DNA of 53,328 bases from Mucilaginibacter sp. (GCA_028288125.1 JAQBOH010000069.1:1-53328), one strand, 5' to 3'; shown: positions 8,879 through 17,723, numbered from the stretch's first letter. Numbers and translations: made by a program. Notes: generated by a model not told the origin, from the sequence alone.

Positions 8879-9646
8879 ATGATTTACCGTTGCCTCGTTG
8901 CGGATGATAACCTCATTGACCGCGACCTGATCGTTAAATATCTGAGCAAGATTGACGGTATCACTATTGCCGCGGTGTGTGCTGACGGTTTCGAAGCATC
9001 GAAAGTATTAGCGGACCAGCATATAGATATTTTGTTTTCGGATATTGATATGCCCTACTTGTCGGGCATTGGTTTGGTTAAATCCCTAAAGCAACAACCT
9101 GTTACTATATTCATTACCTCTCATAAAGAATATGCTGTGGAAGGCTTTAACCTGGATGTTATAGATTTTATTGTAAAGCCCCTGAACTTTGACAGGTTTT
9201 ATAAAGCGGTTAATAAGGCCATGGCGTACTTATCGTTAAAAAATATAGCAAATGGAAATAGCGACGACGCCAACGACAAACAAGAAACATCAGATAATAA
9301 CATCCATGCCGCTTCTGAATATTTTTTTATAAAAGAGACAAACGGTATTACGAGGATAAAGTATAGCGAAGTACTTTATATAGAGAGCATTGGGGATTAC
9401 TCAAAAGTTTTTACGCAAAACGGCCACAAGCACGTGACTTTGGTTAGCCTTAAAAGCATGCAAAGGCAATTACCTGAACTTCAATTTAAAAGGATACATA
9501 AGCAATATATTGTAAACTTATTTCATATCGTTACCATTACCGCCAACGACGTGGTTTTGTTTGATAAGCAATTGATCCCTATAAGTGCGCCCGCCCGCCA
9601 GGAAGTGATCGAGCTGCTCACCAATAACAACGTGTTAACCAGGTAA
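8879..9646 (+). CDS. LytTR-family response regulator, 255 aa
   Basis: A cytosolic two-component regulator. The receiver domain (about 1-120) has the acidic pair Asp9-Asp10, the phospho-acceptor Asp55 in FSDIDMP, the switch Thr/Ser in FITSHKEYA and the conserved Lys in VKPLNF. A polar linker (about 122-145) leads to a LytTR DNA-binding domain (about 148-250) with the typical YIESIGDYSKV and FKRIHKQYIVN segments. It converges on a TPR sensor kinase ending 8 bp after it, its likely partner. It is divergent from the operon of the giant T9SS protein (160-bp gap), which could be one of its targets. Confidence 0.93.
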   Translation: MIYRCLVADDNLIDRDLIVKYLSKIDGITIAAVCADGFEASKVLADQHIDILFSDIDMPYLSGIGLVKSLKQQPVTIFITSHKEYAVEGFNLDVIDFIVKPLNFDRFYKAVNKAMAYLSLKNIANGNSDDANDKQETSDNNIHAASEYFFIKETNGITRIKYSEVLYIESIGDYSKVFTQNGHKHVTLVSLKSMQRQLPELQFKRIHKQYIVNLFHIVTITANDVVLFDKQLIPISAPARQEVIELLTNNNVLTR

Positions 9647-9654
9647 ATCCCTGG

Positions 9655-11745
9655 TTAATTAATCCTTTTTGGTAAGGTTAAAAAAAATGTGCTTCCCGTA
9701 TTTGGCTCGCTTTCAACGTAAATGGCCCCATTCATAAGCTTAGTAAAATTTTTGCTTAACATAAGGCCCAGCCCGGTCCCTTTTTCCTTGTTTGTACCCG
9801 GGGTGCTTTCCACGAATTGCAAATAACCATCCGTGTTAAACTCTTTTACCTGCCTTTGAGACATGCCGATGCCGTTGTCCTTAATGATTAATTTGATATC
9901 CGGTCCGTTCGTTTCCGCATTAAGCGTTACCAGGCCATTATCATGAGTAAACTTTATTGCATTCGTGATCAAATTTCTTAATACTACCTGTATCATATTA
10001 ATATCAGCAATAACAAGGGTTCGCGGAGAAATATTATTTTCAAGCGTTATATTTTTGATCGACGCAAAGTCATTTAACGACTCCACAACATCCCGGGTTA
10101 CCACACTCATATCAACCTCCTGTTTTACCGGTTTTAAAACCTGCATCTGACCCGATGCCCAGTTAAGCAAATTTTCAATTAAAACGTAAGTGTGATTTAA
10201 AGACCCTTTAATCTCCGCAAAATATTTAGTCTTATTGTCCGCAGAAACATCGTCATACTCTAATAATTGGGTAAACGCGATCAGGGTGTTAATCGGTGCC
10301 CGCATGTCGTGGCTAACTACGCTAAATAAATGATCCTTAACCTTTCCTGCAGTTTCAAGATCAGCCTTTTGCGCTGAAATTATATTGTTTAATTTTTTTG
10401 TCTTATTATAATTATAAAAAAGAAATACAGCCACCAGCAATACAGATTCCAGAATGATGATCAGCAAAAGCTTGGTCATCTTATTTGAACCGATGAGGAC
10501 TTGCTGCCCGGCTATCCGCCTGTCTTTATTTTGATTATTAAGCTTAAAAAGGAGAGATTGTTTTTCCCGTAAGGCAGTTTGCGTGATCTCCTGGTTTGTA
10601 AGCTGGTATTGTTTGTGCGAAAGCGCTAAGGCTGCTATTTCGTTTTCCTTTTTAAACAAGGCCAATTGATATTTTTTGGATTGTATTTCCTGGTTTTGCC
10701 GCAAAGATAAAAGCGCTTGATTAGCTAACTTATCGTCTTTTAACGCACCCTGATATTTAGCTTCTGCTTCACCGCTGAGTTCTGTTTTTTCCTTTACAAA
10801 AAGGCCATCTGTGATTTTTTCTGATGAATCGGCATACAACAAGGCAGTTTTATAGTCACCTTTTTTAGTATAGATTTTTTTAAGTCGGGTTAAGAAAGTG
10901 GCACGCAAAACGGGTTCCTGATTCGTTTTGGAGCTTTGATAAGCTTCACGAATATAAGTTTCGGCAGTTTTGTAGTCGTTATTATCAAATGCGGTTTCAC
11001 CAATATGTTGTAAAATGGTTTGCCTATAATAATTATTACCTACAGAATCGGACATCTTTTTTGCCCTGAACAGGGTTTTTAATGCTTCGCCATATTGTTT
11101 TAAATGTCGTTGACTCTCAGCCGTTTTAGTTAAAATATTTATTTGCCCAAATAGCGTCCCGTATTTTTTATTAACGATGAGGGCTTTGTTATAGCATGTT
11201 ATTGAATTATCAAACTTTGATTGATCGCTATAAAAATCGCCAAACATACCATTTACATCTTCTTCTTTATCCTTTAAATCATATTTAATGGCCAAATCAA
11301 GGGCTTTGGAAAGATATTCGCCGGTTTTTTTGTTATCTCTGAATTGGATCTGTATCCAGGCTAAATCCTGGTATATTCCAATTATTTGTTTTGGACTTCC
11401 ATATTTTTTCATTAGCAGCAGGGCGCTTGTATATTCGCCCTCTGCCTGCCTAAACTCCCCTAAACTTAAATAGGCAAAGCCAGAGGCACTTAGCACCTTT
11501 GCTATAGTTAAACTATCGTGCTGATGATGAGCCCATGTTAGTAATTCTTGTTTGAGGTCATTAGCGTGCGGAGATTTTTTGACAATAAGTTTGCTGAGAT
11601 ATTCGATAAGACGCTCCGTGCGAACCGACTCGTTTTTTAGTGCCTGAATGGAATGATAAACACTATCCTTTTGTAATGTTGTTTGCGCAAATAAATTATT
11701 AACACAAATAAGGAATATTATTGAGCAGAAAAATTTCAGATACAT
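9655..11745 (-). CDS. TPR sensor histidine kinase, 696 aa
   Basis: A membrane-bound sensor kinase of a form common in Bacteroidota. A signal peptide (1-20) is followed by a periplasmic TPR array (about 30-330), a coiled-coil segment, one transmembrane helix near residue 430, a HisKA domain with phospho-acceptor His479 in VVSHDMRAP, and a HATPase_c domain with N-box NLITNAIKF, DNGIGM and GTGLGLML. All catalytic motifs are present. The adjacent convergent LytTR regulator is its probable partner; convergent genes whose ends almost touch may be mutually regulated through antisense read-through (inference). Confidence 0.92.
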   Translation of the reverse strand: MYLKFFCSIIFLICVNNLFAQTTLQKDSVYHSIQALKNESVRTERLIEYLSKLIVKKSPHANDLKQELLTWAHHQHDSLTIAKVLSASGFAYLSLGEFRQAEGEYTSALLLMKKYGSPKQIIGIYQDLAWIQIQFRDNKKTGEYLSKALDLAIKYDLKDKEEDVNGMFGDFYSDQSKFDNSITCYNKALIVNKKYGTLFGQINILTKTAESQRHLKQYGEALKTLFRAKKMSDSVGNNYYRQTILQHIGETAFDNNDYKTAETYIREAYQSSKTNQEPVLRATFLTRLKKIYTKKGDYKTALLYADSSEKITDGLFVKEKTELSGEAEAKYQGALKDDKLANQALLSLRQNQEIQSKKYQLALFKKENEIAALALSHKQYQLTNQEITQTALREKQSLLFKLNNQNKDRRIAGQQVLIGSNKMTKLLLIIILESVLLVAVFLFYNYNKTKKLNNIISAQKADLETAGKVKDHLFSVVSHDMRAPINTLIAFTQLLEYDDVSADNKTKYFAEIKGSLNHTYVLIENLLNWASGQMQVLKPVKQEVDMSVVTRDVVESLNDFASIKNITLENNISPRTLVIADINMIQVVLRNLITNAIKFTHDNGLVTLNAETNGPDIKLIIKDNGIGMSQRQVKEFNTDGYLQFVESTPGTNKEKGTGLGLMLSKNFTKLMNGAIYVESEPNTGSTFFLTLPKRIN

Positions 11746-11839
11746 TAATCAGGAGGTACGTTATTACGCAGAGGCTAACATAGTCATAATTATAATGTTA
11801 ACCCAATATTATAATATCTTTCATAAGTGAGTGTCAACC

Positions 11840-11858
11840 TTTGTTCTGACAGAACAAA
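11840..11858. promoter_or_regulatory. 19-nt perfect palindrome, possible operator
   Basis: TTTGTTCTG at 11840-11848 and CAGAACAAA at 11850-11858 are perfect reverse complements around one central base. The site lies between the minus-strand TPR kinase gene (start 11745) and the plus-strand DUF1801-like gene (start 12000). The form suits a dimeric repressor; it has no U-tract and is too tight to be a terminator. The cognate protein is unknown. Confidence 0.45.
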
Positions 11859-11999
11859 AGAGAGAGGTTCCCAATAAATTTAATTTAATGAATAAGGGAA
11901 AACGATTACGCCGTATAATCGAGGAATTCGAAAATCCTAAGTATCTTTAAAGCTATTGCACGTATACGCCGACTTATGCCCGTATCATTGTAACTTATT

Positions 12000-12392
12000 A
12001 TGACCATACCAGATCACATCAGCAGTGCGCCTACGGAAAGGCAGGCCATCTTAACCACAATGCATGAAGCCATACTGGCGAACGACCCAACGGTGGTGTC
12101 GGCGGTGAAGCCGATGATGGGCAAGGAAATGATATTATATGAGGAGCGCTGTTATATGAAATACGGGCTGGCCAGTACCAAGAACTATATGTCGCTGCAT
12201 TGCCTGCCGATGTATATGAACCCGGCATTGCATACCAAGTACAGCGCCCTGTTACCCGCCGCCAAATTCCAGAAGGGCTGTATCAATTTTACCGACGCGG
12301 GGGAGTTTCCGACAAAGGTATTAGCAGCGCTGGTTACCGAATGCTCGGCCATCAGCATTGCTGATATGCTTGAAAAGCGGAAGAAGAAGTAG
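12000..12392 (+). CDS. DUF1801-like protein, 130 aa
   Basis: A small cytosolic protein with no signal peptide. The core (about 40-115), with a glycine-lysine turn, MILYEERCYMKYG, a YMSLHCLPMY strand and a final region GCINFTD, resembles DUF1801 (YdhG/YdeI-like, frataxin-like fold) proteins, whose role is poorly defined. The assignment is by general pattern only. It starts with ATG and ends in a lysine-rich tail. A purine-rich repeat stretch and a tRNA-like fragment follow it. Confidence 0.6.
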   Translation: MTIPDHISSAPTERQAILTTMHEAILANDPTVVSAVKPMMGKEMILYEERCYMKYGLASTKNYMSLHCLPMYMNPALHTKYSALLPAAKFQKGCINFTDAGEFPTKVLAALVTECSAISIADMLEKRKKK

Positions 12393-12401
12393 ATCGAGAA
12401 A

Positions 12402-12480
12402 AAAGAAGCAAGATTTTAAGAGGCAAGAAGCAAGGAAAAAAGAAGTAAGAAACAAGAGCCAAGAATCAAGAGTCAGGAAA
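12402..12480. repeat. Purine-rich degenerate word repeat (AAGAAGCAAG type)
   Basis: The spacer after the DUF1801-like gene is built from variants of AAGAAGCAAG, AAGAGCCAAG and AAGAATCAAG. No reverse-complement arm is seen nearby. It is one of several spacers in this window made from a local short word. Confidence 0.6.
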
Positions 12481-12526
12481 AAATCTTGCGTGAGCGTTGA
12501 ACGAAATTCGAACTCGTATGCCTCTT

Positions 12527-12551
12527 GAGAGTTCGAGTCTCTCTTCGGACA
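12527..12551 (+). other. tRNA 3'-end-like fragment (T-arm plus acceptor strand)
   Basis: GAGAG (12527-12531), TTCGAGT (12532-12538) and CTCTC (12539-12543) form a perfect T-arm with the canonical TTCGA loop. TTCGGAC plus A (12544-12551) would be a 3' acceptor strand and discriminator base. No matching 5' acceptor strand GTCCGAA, D-arm or anticodon arm lies upstream, so this is not a complete tRNA. Such fragments are left where elements integrate into tRNA 3' ends. Confidence 0.55.
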
Positions 12552-12607
12552 CTTTTACGAAAAAACCTTTTCCACACACCGTTGTTCCAATAAAAAAAGG
12601 AGGTACT

Positions 12608-12793
12608 ATGCCCTGGTACAACGGCGATTACCCGCCAAGCTATAAAAACCAGCCCAAAAAGATACGGGACAAAGCAGTGGAAATCGCCAACGAAGTGTTA
12701 AAGACCACCGGCAATGAAGGCGAAGCCATAGCCACCGGCCTGAAGCAGGCGCGTGCGCACTTTAAAAACGAAGAAGAAGCGAAAAAAGCATGA
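12608..12793 (+). CDS. Small YdaT-like protein, 61 aa
   Basis: A small basic cytosolic protein. The N-terminus MPWYNGDYPPSYKNQPKK followed by KAVEIANEVL and EGEAIATGLKQA matches the pattern of small YdaT-like bacterial proteins (MPW..YP.S.KN, then K..IAN...EG.AI..A), whose function is unknown. A longer open frame from 12497 exists, but AGGAGG lies just before the ATG at 12608 and the upstream codons cross the tRNA-like fragment, so the short start is chosen. The stop overlaps the next reading frame (ATGA). Confidence 0.65.
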   Translation: MPWYNGDYPPSYKNQPKKIRDKAVEIANEVLKTTGNEGEAIATGLKQARAHFKNEEEAKKA

Positions 12794-13131
12794 ACCTGAC
12801 GGACGAGGAATTTCGCGAGGAATACAAACCGCTGGCAGTACCCGCGCATTTCGACGCGTCGGATACACAGCAAAACAAAATGATATTCGCCCTGGCCGAA
12901 ATTGGCGAGGGCAGCGCGGAAGATGTGCTAACCGAAATGGAACGGCTGGAGCCCGGCATTACCGGCTAACAGCTGCGCGCGCTGGTTAAACAGGCGCTGC
13001 AAAACCTATACGACAAGGGCCTGCTCAGCGGCACTGAGCAAAACGGCGCCATGCGGTACAACCTGCACAAGATGACCCGGCCTAACACCGGCCGCACCAA
13101 CCCCAACCTGCTTGCGCCGGGGCTTGACTGA
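12790..13131 (+). pseudogene. Broken small gene: 113 codons interrupted by one in-frame TAA
   Basis: ATG at 12790 overlaps the YdaT-like stop (ATGA). The frame reads MNLTDEEFREEYKPLAVPAH, then an alpha-helical part, up to TAA at 12967-12969 (after 59 codons). The same frame continues with QLRALVKQALQNLYDKGLL, then NLHKMTRP and NTGRTNPNLLAPGLD to TGA at 13129-13131. The two halves read as one winged-helix-like protein (helix, recognition helix, wing). The single stop could have arisen from AAA, GAA or CAA. Read-through, a sequencing error or a truncated 59-residue product are alternatives. Confidence 0.6.
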
Positions 13132-13252
13132 AGGACAATAGCAATAAGCTTCAAAATTCGCAATTTAAGTTAGAAACATCAGGAGTAATCTGCAAAGCTG
13201 TTTGGAGATATCCGTGCGATAACAGCATCTTTGCTTCCATATCTATAAAAAT

Positions 13253-13975
13253 ATGAAGTTATCGGGCAATAAAATTTTAATTACCGGCGGGGCAACGGGC
13301 ATTGGCCTGGGGCTTACCGAACGGTTTGTACAGGAAGGCAATACCGTTATTATTTGCGGCCGGCGCGCGGATGTTTTAAAGCAAGTTTCAGACAAATATC
13401 CTTTGGTGATGACGAAAGTGTGCGACCTGGCTGTCGAGGCGGAGCGTACCGCGCTTTACGAATGGGTGGCGGCAGAGCACCCTGATTTGAACGTGCTGAT
13501 AAACAACGCTGGCATACAGCAATGGATGAGCATTACGGACGAGAACTTTTTTGAGCGCACAAAAAACGAGATCGTTACCAATATCGAGGCGCCGCTGCAT
13601 TTGACGTCGCTGTTTATCCGGTTGAGGTCGTTAACCACCATTGTAAATGTAACGTCGGGCCTGTCGTTTGCGCCATTGGCAAAGGTGCCGGTGTATTCGG
13701 CTACCAAGGCGTTTTTCCACTCGTTCACGCTGTCGGCGCGTTATTTGCTGAAGCAGAAGAATATTGAGGTGGTCGAGCTCATCCCTCCTGCCCTCAACAC
13801 CGACCTCGGCGGCAAGGGCCTGCACGACGCCGCCCCGCCGGTAAGTGATTTCATCGCGTCGGTATTTGAACAGCTAAAGGAAGGGAAAACCGAGGCCAGC
13901 TTCGGCTTCAGCCAGGCGATGGCCGGCGGCAGCGCCGAAGATTTTAAAAACGCTTTTAATAGGATGAACCCGTAA
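13253..13975 (+). CDS. Short-chain dehydrogenase, DltE-like, 240 aa
   Basis: A classical SDR, complete. The cofactor motif TGGATGIG is at about residues 11-18, NNAG near 84-87, the catalytic serine in VTSGLSF and the YxxxK pair in YSATKAF. The sequence from residue 140 on (FHSFTLSARYLL, VELIPPALNTDLGG) is like DltE-type SDRs of unknown substrate. No operon partner: the broken gene ends 121 bp upstream, and the rhamnosidase starts 228 bp downstream. Confidence 0.87.
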   Translation: MKLSGNKILITGGATGIGLGLTERFVQEGNTVIICGRRADVLKQVSDKYPLVMTKVCDLAVEAERTALYEWVAAEHPDLNVLINNAGIQQWMSITDENFFERTKNEIVTNIEAPLHLTSLFIRLRSLTTIVNVTSGLSFAPLAKVPVYSATKAFFHSFTLSARYLLKQKNIEVVELIPPALNTDLGGKGLHDAAPPVSDFIASVFEQLKEGKTEASFGFSQAMAGGSAEDFKNAFNRMNP

Positions 13976-14025
13976 CGGCCCGGTTAAAAATCTTATAGCC
14001 TGTCCGTTGTGTCGTTTATTTTAAG

Positions 14026-14088
14026 TGTATCAGCTGTATCTCTTGTATCTGTTGTATCTCCTGTATCTGTTGTATCTGTTGTATTCAA
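14026..14088. repeat. Tandem 9-bp repeat TGTATCNNN
   Basis: TGTATC recurs with an exact 9-bp step at 14026, 14035, 14044, 14053, 14062 and 14071, with a final TGTATT at 14080. The three variable bases are mostly TGT or YYY. It lies in the 228-bp gap between the SDR and the rhamnosidase, about 115 bp before the latter's start. Confidence 0.85.
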
Positions 14089-14203
14089 GAAGCGTTGATC
14101 GGGCGAGTCGGTAGGCGGCGTATAAATTACAACGCGAATTTCAGATTACTTGCCCGGATTGCCTATATTGCCTTGTCCAATTAAAGTAATCTATTAGTCT
14201 GCA

Positions 14204-16951
14204 ATGAGAAAATTTATTTTTTTAATTCTTGCCGCGTTTTTTGTCGCAAACTGTTTTGCACAGGTAAAAGTTCAGCATCTGTTAATTGAAAACCAGGTCG
14301 ACCCGCTCAGTATCGACGCGCTAACGCCGCGGTTCAGCTGGCAGCTTTTTGCCGGCGATAAACGGAATGTAATGCAGGCGGCCTACGAGATCAGGGTAAA
14401 AAAAGGCGGGCACGAGGTGTGGAAAACGGGAAAAGTAAATTCCGGTCAGTCGGTTTATGTGCCTTACAAGGGCGAGCCGCTGGTGTCGGGCGAAAAATAT
14501 ACCTGGCAGGTGCGGGTTTGGGATAATTCGGGCAAAGCATCGGATTGGAGCGGGCCTGCCACCTGGCAAATGGGCCTGCTAAAGCCCGCGGACTGGAAGG
14601 CTGAATGGATAACGCCGGGGTATGTTGAGGATTCGGTTTTCCGGCCGAGCCCGCTGTTCCGCAAAAGTTTTTCGCTGACAAAAAAAGTGAAATCGGCTGT
14701 GGCTTACATTACCGCGCATGGCTTATACGAGGCACAGGTCAACGGCCACCGGGTGGGAGACGCTTATTTAACACCGGGCTGGACAAGCTATAACAAGCGC
14801 CTGCAATACCAGGCTTATGACGTAACTTCCTTATTGCGGCGGGGCGATAACGCCGCGGGAGCGATATTAGGCAATGGCTGGTACCGCGGCTATATCGGCT
14901 ATAACCCCAAACCCGGCTTGTATGGAAAAGATATCGCGCTGCTGTTTCAACTGCAGGTGACCTATACCGACGGCACTACGGATTATATCGTATCTGACGG
15001 CAGCTGGAAATCGTCGACCGGGCCTGTGCGTTTCGCCGAGATCTATTATGGAGCAACAATTGACAACCGCATGCAGCAGCCAGGCTGGGCGGCGATAAAT
15101 TTCGATGATAAAAGCTGGTCGGGCGTGAAGGTTCAGAATTTTGCAAAAGATATTTTGGTGTCTACCATAAACGAGCCGGTAAGGAAACATGAAATATTTA
15201 AACCGGTAAAGGTTTTTAAAACGCCGAAAGGTGAAAAAGTGATCGACTTTGGGCAAAACCTGGTGGGATGGGTGCAAATGAAGGTGAGCGGTAAGGCAGG
15301 TGATAAGATCACCATATCACACGCCGAAGTAATAGATAAAGCCGGCAATTTTTATACGGACAATTTGCGTACCGCGCGGTCGCAGGATGTGTATATCCTG
15401 AAAGGCGGCGGCGAGGAAATATTTGAACCGCAGTTTACCTGGCAGGGGTTCAGGTATATCAAGGTGGAAGGCGCAACGGGCGATTTAAATCCGGGAAATT
15501 TTACGGCTGTAGCACTTTATTCGGATATGGCGCCTACGGGGACGTTCTCGTGTTCAAACGCACTCATCAATCAATTGCAGCACAATATTCAATGGGGACA
15601 AAAGGGTAATTTTTTGGATGTACCAACGGATTGCCCGCAACGGGATGAGCGCTTAGGCTGGACGGGCGACGCGCAGGTGTTTTCGCGCACGGCATCGTAC
15701 AATATGAATGTGCATAATTTTTTTGCCAAATGGCTTAAAGATGTCGCCGCCGACCAATATCCCAGCGGCAGCGTGCCTTTCGTGATACCGAATGTGATCG
15801 GCAATAGCACTACCGGTCCCGGGGCCAGTACCGGCTGGGCGGATGTGGCTACCATTATCCCGTGGAATATGTACCTGGCCTACGGTGACAAAAGAATACT
15901 GGAAGACCAGTATGCCAGCATGAAAGCGTGGGTTAATTACATGCAGCAGCAAAGCCGGAACGATTTATGGAATACAGGTAACCACTTTGGCGATTGGCTG
16001 TTTTACAGTTTGAATGATGATACCGATGGCAGCTCGGCCATTACCAACAAATATTTGATAGCGCAATGTTTTTATGCTTATTCAACACAGCTGCTTATCA
16101 ACGCCGCAAATGTATTAGGCAAGGCAGATGACGCGGCTAATTATATGAAGCTGCTTGCTAAAATCAAGGAGGCCTATTTAAGGGAATATGTAACGCCAAA
16201 CGGATTGATCTCGTCGGATACGCAAACTGCCTATGTGCTTGCCCTGCAATTTGATATGCTGCCCGAAAATTTAAGGCAACAGGCTGCCGACAGGCTGGTG
16301 AGCAATATCAGGCGGTACAGCAATCACCTAACAACCGGATTCCTGGGTACACCGTATTTATGTCACGTGTTAAGCCGGTTTGGACATACCAATGTAGCGT
16401 ACCGGCTTTTACTGCAGGATACCTACCCTTCGTGGCTGTACCCTGTGAAAATGGGCGCTACCACGATATGGGAAAGATGGGACGGCATACGGCCCGACAG
16501 CACATTTGAAACGCCGGGCATGAACTCATATAACCATTATGCCTATGGTGCTATAGGCGACTGGATGTACCGGGTTATAGCCGGAATTGATACTAAAACC
16601 GAGGCGCCGGGGTACAAGGAGATTGTTATCAAACCTTCTATCGGTGGAGGTTTAACTAACGCTTCCGCGGATTATGAAACCAACTATGGCAAAATAAGCT
16701 CGCACTGGAAAATAGATAATGGCCAGTTGTTATTTGATGTCGAGGTTCCGGCGAATACGACGGCAACTGTGTATGTCCCGGTAGACGAAGGCAATAGCGT
16801 AGTGGCCGAAGCTGGCAGACCGGTTGCATCTGTACCCGGTATTAGGCCCGGGCCCGCAGAGCCGGGGTATATGGTTTTTAATGTTGGTTCAGGAAGTTAT
16901 CATTTCAGCACGGCCTGGTCACAGCAAACCACGGGCCCGAGGTCGAGGTAG
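14204..16951 (+). CDS. Alpha-L-rhamnosidase, GH78 family, 915 aa
   Basis: An exported glycoside hydrolase that removes terminal alpha-L-rhamnose from plant polysaccharides or glycosides. A signal peptide (1-19, ending CFAQ) is followed by an N-terminal Fn3-like domain (about 20-125), the rhamnosidase N domain (about 150-330), a concanavalin-like domain with DFGQNLVGWVQ, the (alpha/alpha)6 barrel (about 450-800) and a C-terminal beta domain. The family signature CPQRDER carries the probable general acid Glu482, and WERWDG the probable general base Glu757. Not in a polysaccharide utilisation locus: no SusC/SusD pair is adjacent. A strong terminator follows. Confidence 0.95.
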   Translation: MRKFIFLILAAFFVANCFAQVKVQHLLIENQVDPLSIDALTPRFSWQLFAGDKRNVMQAAYEIRVKKGGHEVWKTGKVNSGQSVYVPYKGEPLVSGEKYTWQVRVWDNSGKASDWSGPATWQMGLLKPADWKAEWITPGYVEDSVFRPSPLFRKSFSLTKKVKSAVAYITAHGLYEAQVNGHRVGDAYLTPGWTSYNKRLQYQAYDVTSLLRRGDNAAGAILGNGWYRGYIGYNPKPGLYGKDIALLFQLQVTYTDGTTDYIVSDGSWKSSTGPVRFAEIYYGATIDNRMQQPGWAAINFDDKSWSGVKVQNFAKDILVSTINEPVRKHEIFKPVKVFKTPKGEKVIDFGQNLVGWVQMKVSGKAGDKITISHAEVIDKAGNFYTDNLRTARSQDVYILKGGGEEIFEPQFTWQGFRYIKVEGATGDLNPGNFTAVALYSDMAPTGTFSCSNALINQLQHNIQWGQKGNFLDVPTDCPQRDERLGWTGDAQVFSRTASYNMNVHNFFAKWLKDVAADQYPSGSVPFVIPNVIGNSTTGPGASTGWADVATIIPWNMYLAYGDKRILEDQYASMKAWVNYMQQQSRNDLWNTGNHFGDWLFYSLNDDTDGSSAITNKYLIAQCFYAYSTQLLINAANVLGKADDAANYMKLLAKIKEAYLREYVTPNGLISSDTQTAYVLALQFDMLPENLRQQAADRLVSNIRRYSNHLTTGFLGTPYLCHVLSRFGHTNVAYRLLLQDTYPSWLYPVKMGATTIWERWDGIRPDSTFETPGMNSYNHYAYGAIGDWMYRVIAGIDTKTEAPGYKEIVIKPSIGGGLTNASADYETNYGKISSHWKIDNGQLLFDVEVPANTTATVYVPVDEGNSVVAEAGRPVASVPGIRPGPAEPGYMVFNVGSGSYHFSTAWSQQTTGPRSR

Positions 16952-16967
16952 TCAGATGTTGTTTGAT

Positions 16968-17012
16968 AAAAAAGAAAGTGCCTCGGCTACTCGCTGAGGC
17001 ACTTTCTTTTTT
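16968..17012. terminator. Bidirectional terminator
   Basis: A 17-bp perfect stem: left arm 16968-16984, right arm 16996-17012, core GAAAGTGCCTC / GAGGCACTTTC, with an 11-nt gap between the arms. T-tracts arise on both strands. It serves the rhamnosidase (+) and the small lipoprotein gene (-). Confidence 0.9.
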
Positions 17013-17023
17013 ATTGCGTTAGA

Positions 17024-17188
17024 TTATTTTCCGCGGAACATCGAAAATATCCAAATGATAATTAATATCACAACAATTACAGCTATGATACCAACGGCGG
17101 CCCCGGCTTTAAAAATGCCTGCAATGGCTGAACAACTGCTCAGGCACAGCATAAGCAGGACTATAAATGGAAAATGTAATTTTTTCAT
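17024..17188 (-). CDS. Small membrane lipoprotein, 54 aa
   Basis: ATG at 17188 is preferred to an upstream start. The N-terminus (MKKLHFPFIVLLMLCLSSC) is a lipoprotein signal with a lipobox near LSSC, followed by a second hydrophobic segment (VGIIAVIVVILIIIWIF) and a basic end (MFRGK). Bacteroidota genomes often carry such tiny lipoproteins; no function is known. It is the last minus-strand gene after rplS, but a terminator between them makes it separate. Confidence 0.65.
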   Translation of the reverse strand: MKKLHFPFIVLLMLCLSSCSAIAGIFKAGAAVGIIAVIVVILIIIWIFSMFRGK

Positions 17189-17324
17189 AATTGGTTTTTT
17201 TAAATGATATAAGTATTTAAATGCCAAATAGTTTTAAACCAGTTGTTTTTTAACACCGCGGCCGGTTATGGATAAATCAGGCAGTTACCCCTTTGTTTGG
17301 ATGGCTGCATTTTTATCCAAAAAA

Positions 17325-17353
17325 AAGCCTTACAGAATTGCTCTGTAAGGCTT
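17325..17353 (-). terminator. Terminator of rplS
   Basis: AAGCCTTACAGA (17325-17336) and TCTGTAAGGCTT (17342-17353) form a 12-bp perfect stem with a 5-nt loop. The plus-strand A-run before it (17319-17326) gives the U-tract on the minus strand. It lies 22 bp after the rplS stop. Confidence 0.92.
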
Positions 17354-17375
17354 CAATATATTATGGTTTGTATAA

Positions 17376-17723
17376 CTAAACTCTTTTTGATTTGATACGG
17401 GCGGCTTTACCGGTAAGCTCGCGCAGGTAGTATAGTTTAGCGCGGCGCACTTTACCGTGGCTGTTCACCTCAATTTTATCAATGTTTGGCGAATTGATAG
17501 GGAATATACGCTCAACGCCAATGCCGTTTGAAACTTTACGAACGGTAAAGGTTTCGTTGTTACCTGTACTGTTACGCTGAATAACAACGCCCTGGTAAAG
17601 CTGTATACGTTCCTTATTTCCTTCGCGTATTTTATAGTGCACACTCACTGTATCACCGGCCTTGAAGGACGGAAGTTGTCTTTTTTCTACTGATTGTTCT
17701 TCAACAAATTTTACTAAATCCAT
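17376..17723 (-). CDS. rplS: Ribosomal protein L19 (bL19), 115 aa
   Basis: A component of the large ribosomal subunit. The whole sequence follows the family: [62 protein letters not shown] and a C-terminal [20 protein letters not shown]. Length is normal. It follows trmD by about 170 bp in the conserved rpsP-rimM-trmD-rplS order and ends in a strong terminator. Confidence 0.98.
   Translation of the reverse strand: MDLVKFVEEQSVEKRQLPSFKAGDTVSVHYKIREGNKERIQLYQGVVIQRNSTGNNETFTVRKVSNGIGVERIFPINSPNIDKIEVNSHGKVRRAKLYYLRELTGKAARIKSKRV

Noticed and set aside
11888-11950. 20-codon frame MNKGKRLRRIIEEFENPKYL
   Set aside because: Very short and isolated; could be a leader peptide but nothing supports translation.
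12497-12607. Upstream extension of the YdaT-like gene
   Set aside because: It crosses the tRNA-like fragment, while a strong AGGAGG precedes the ATG at 12608.
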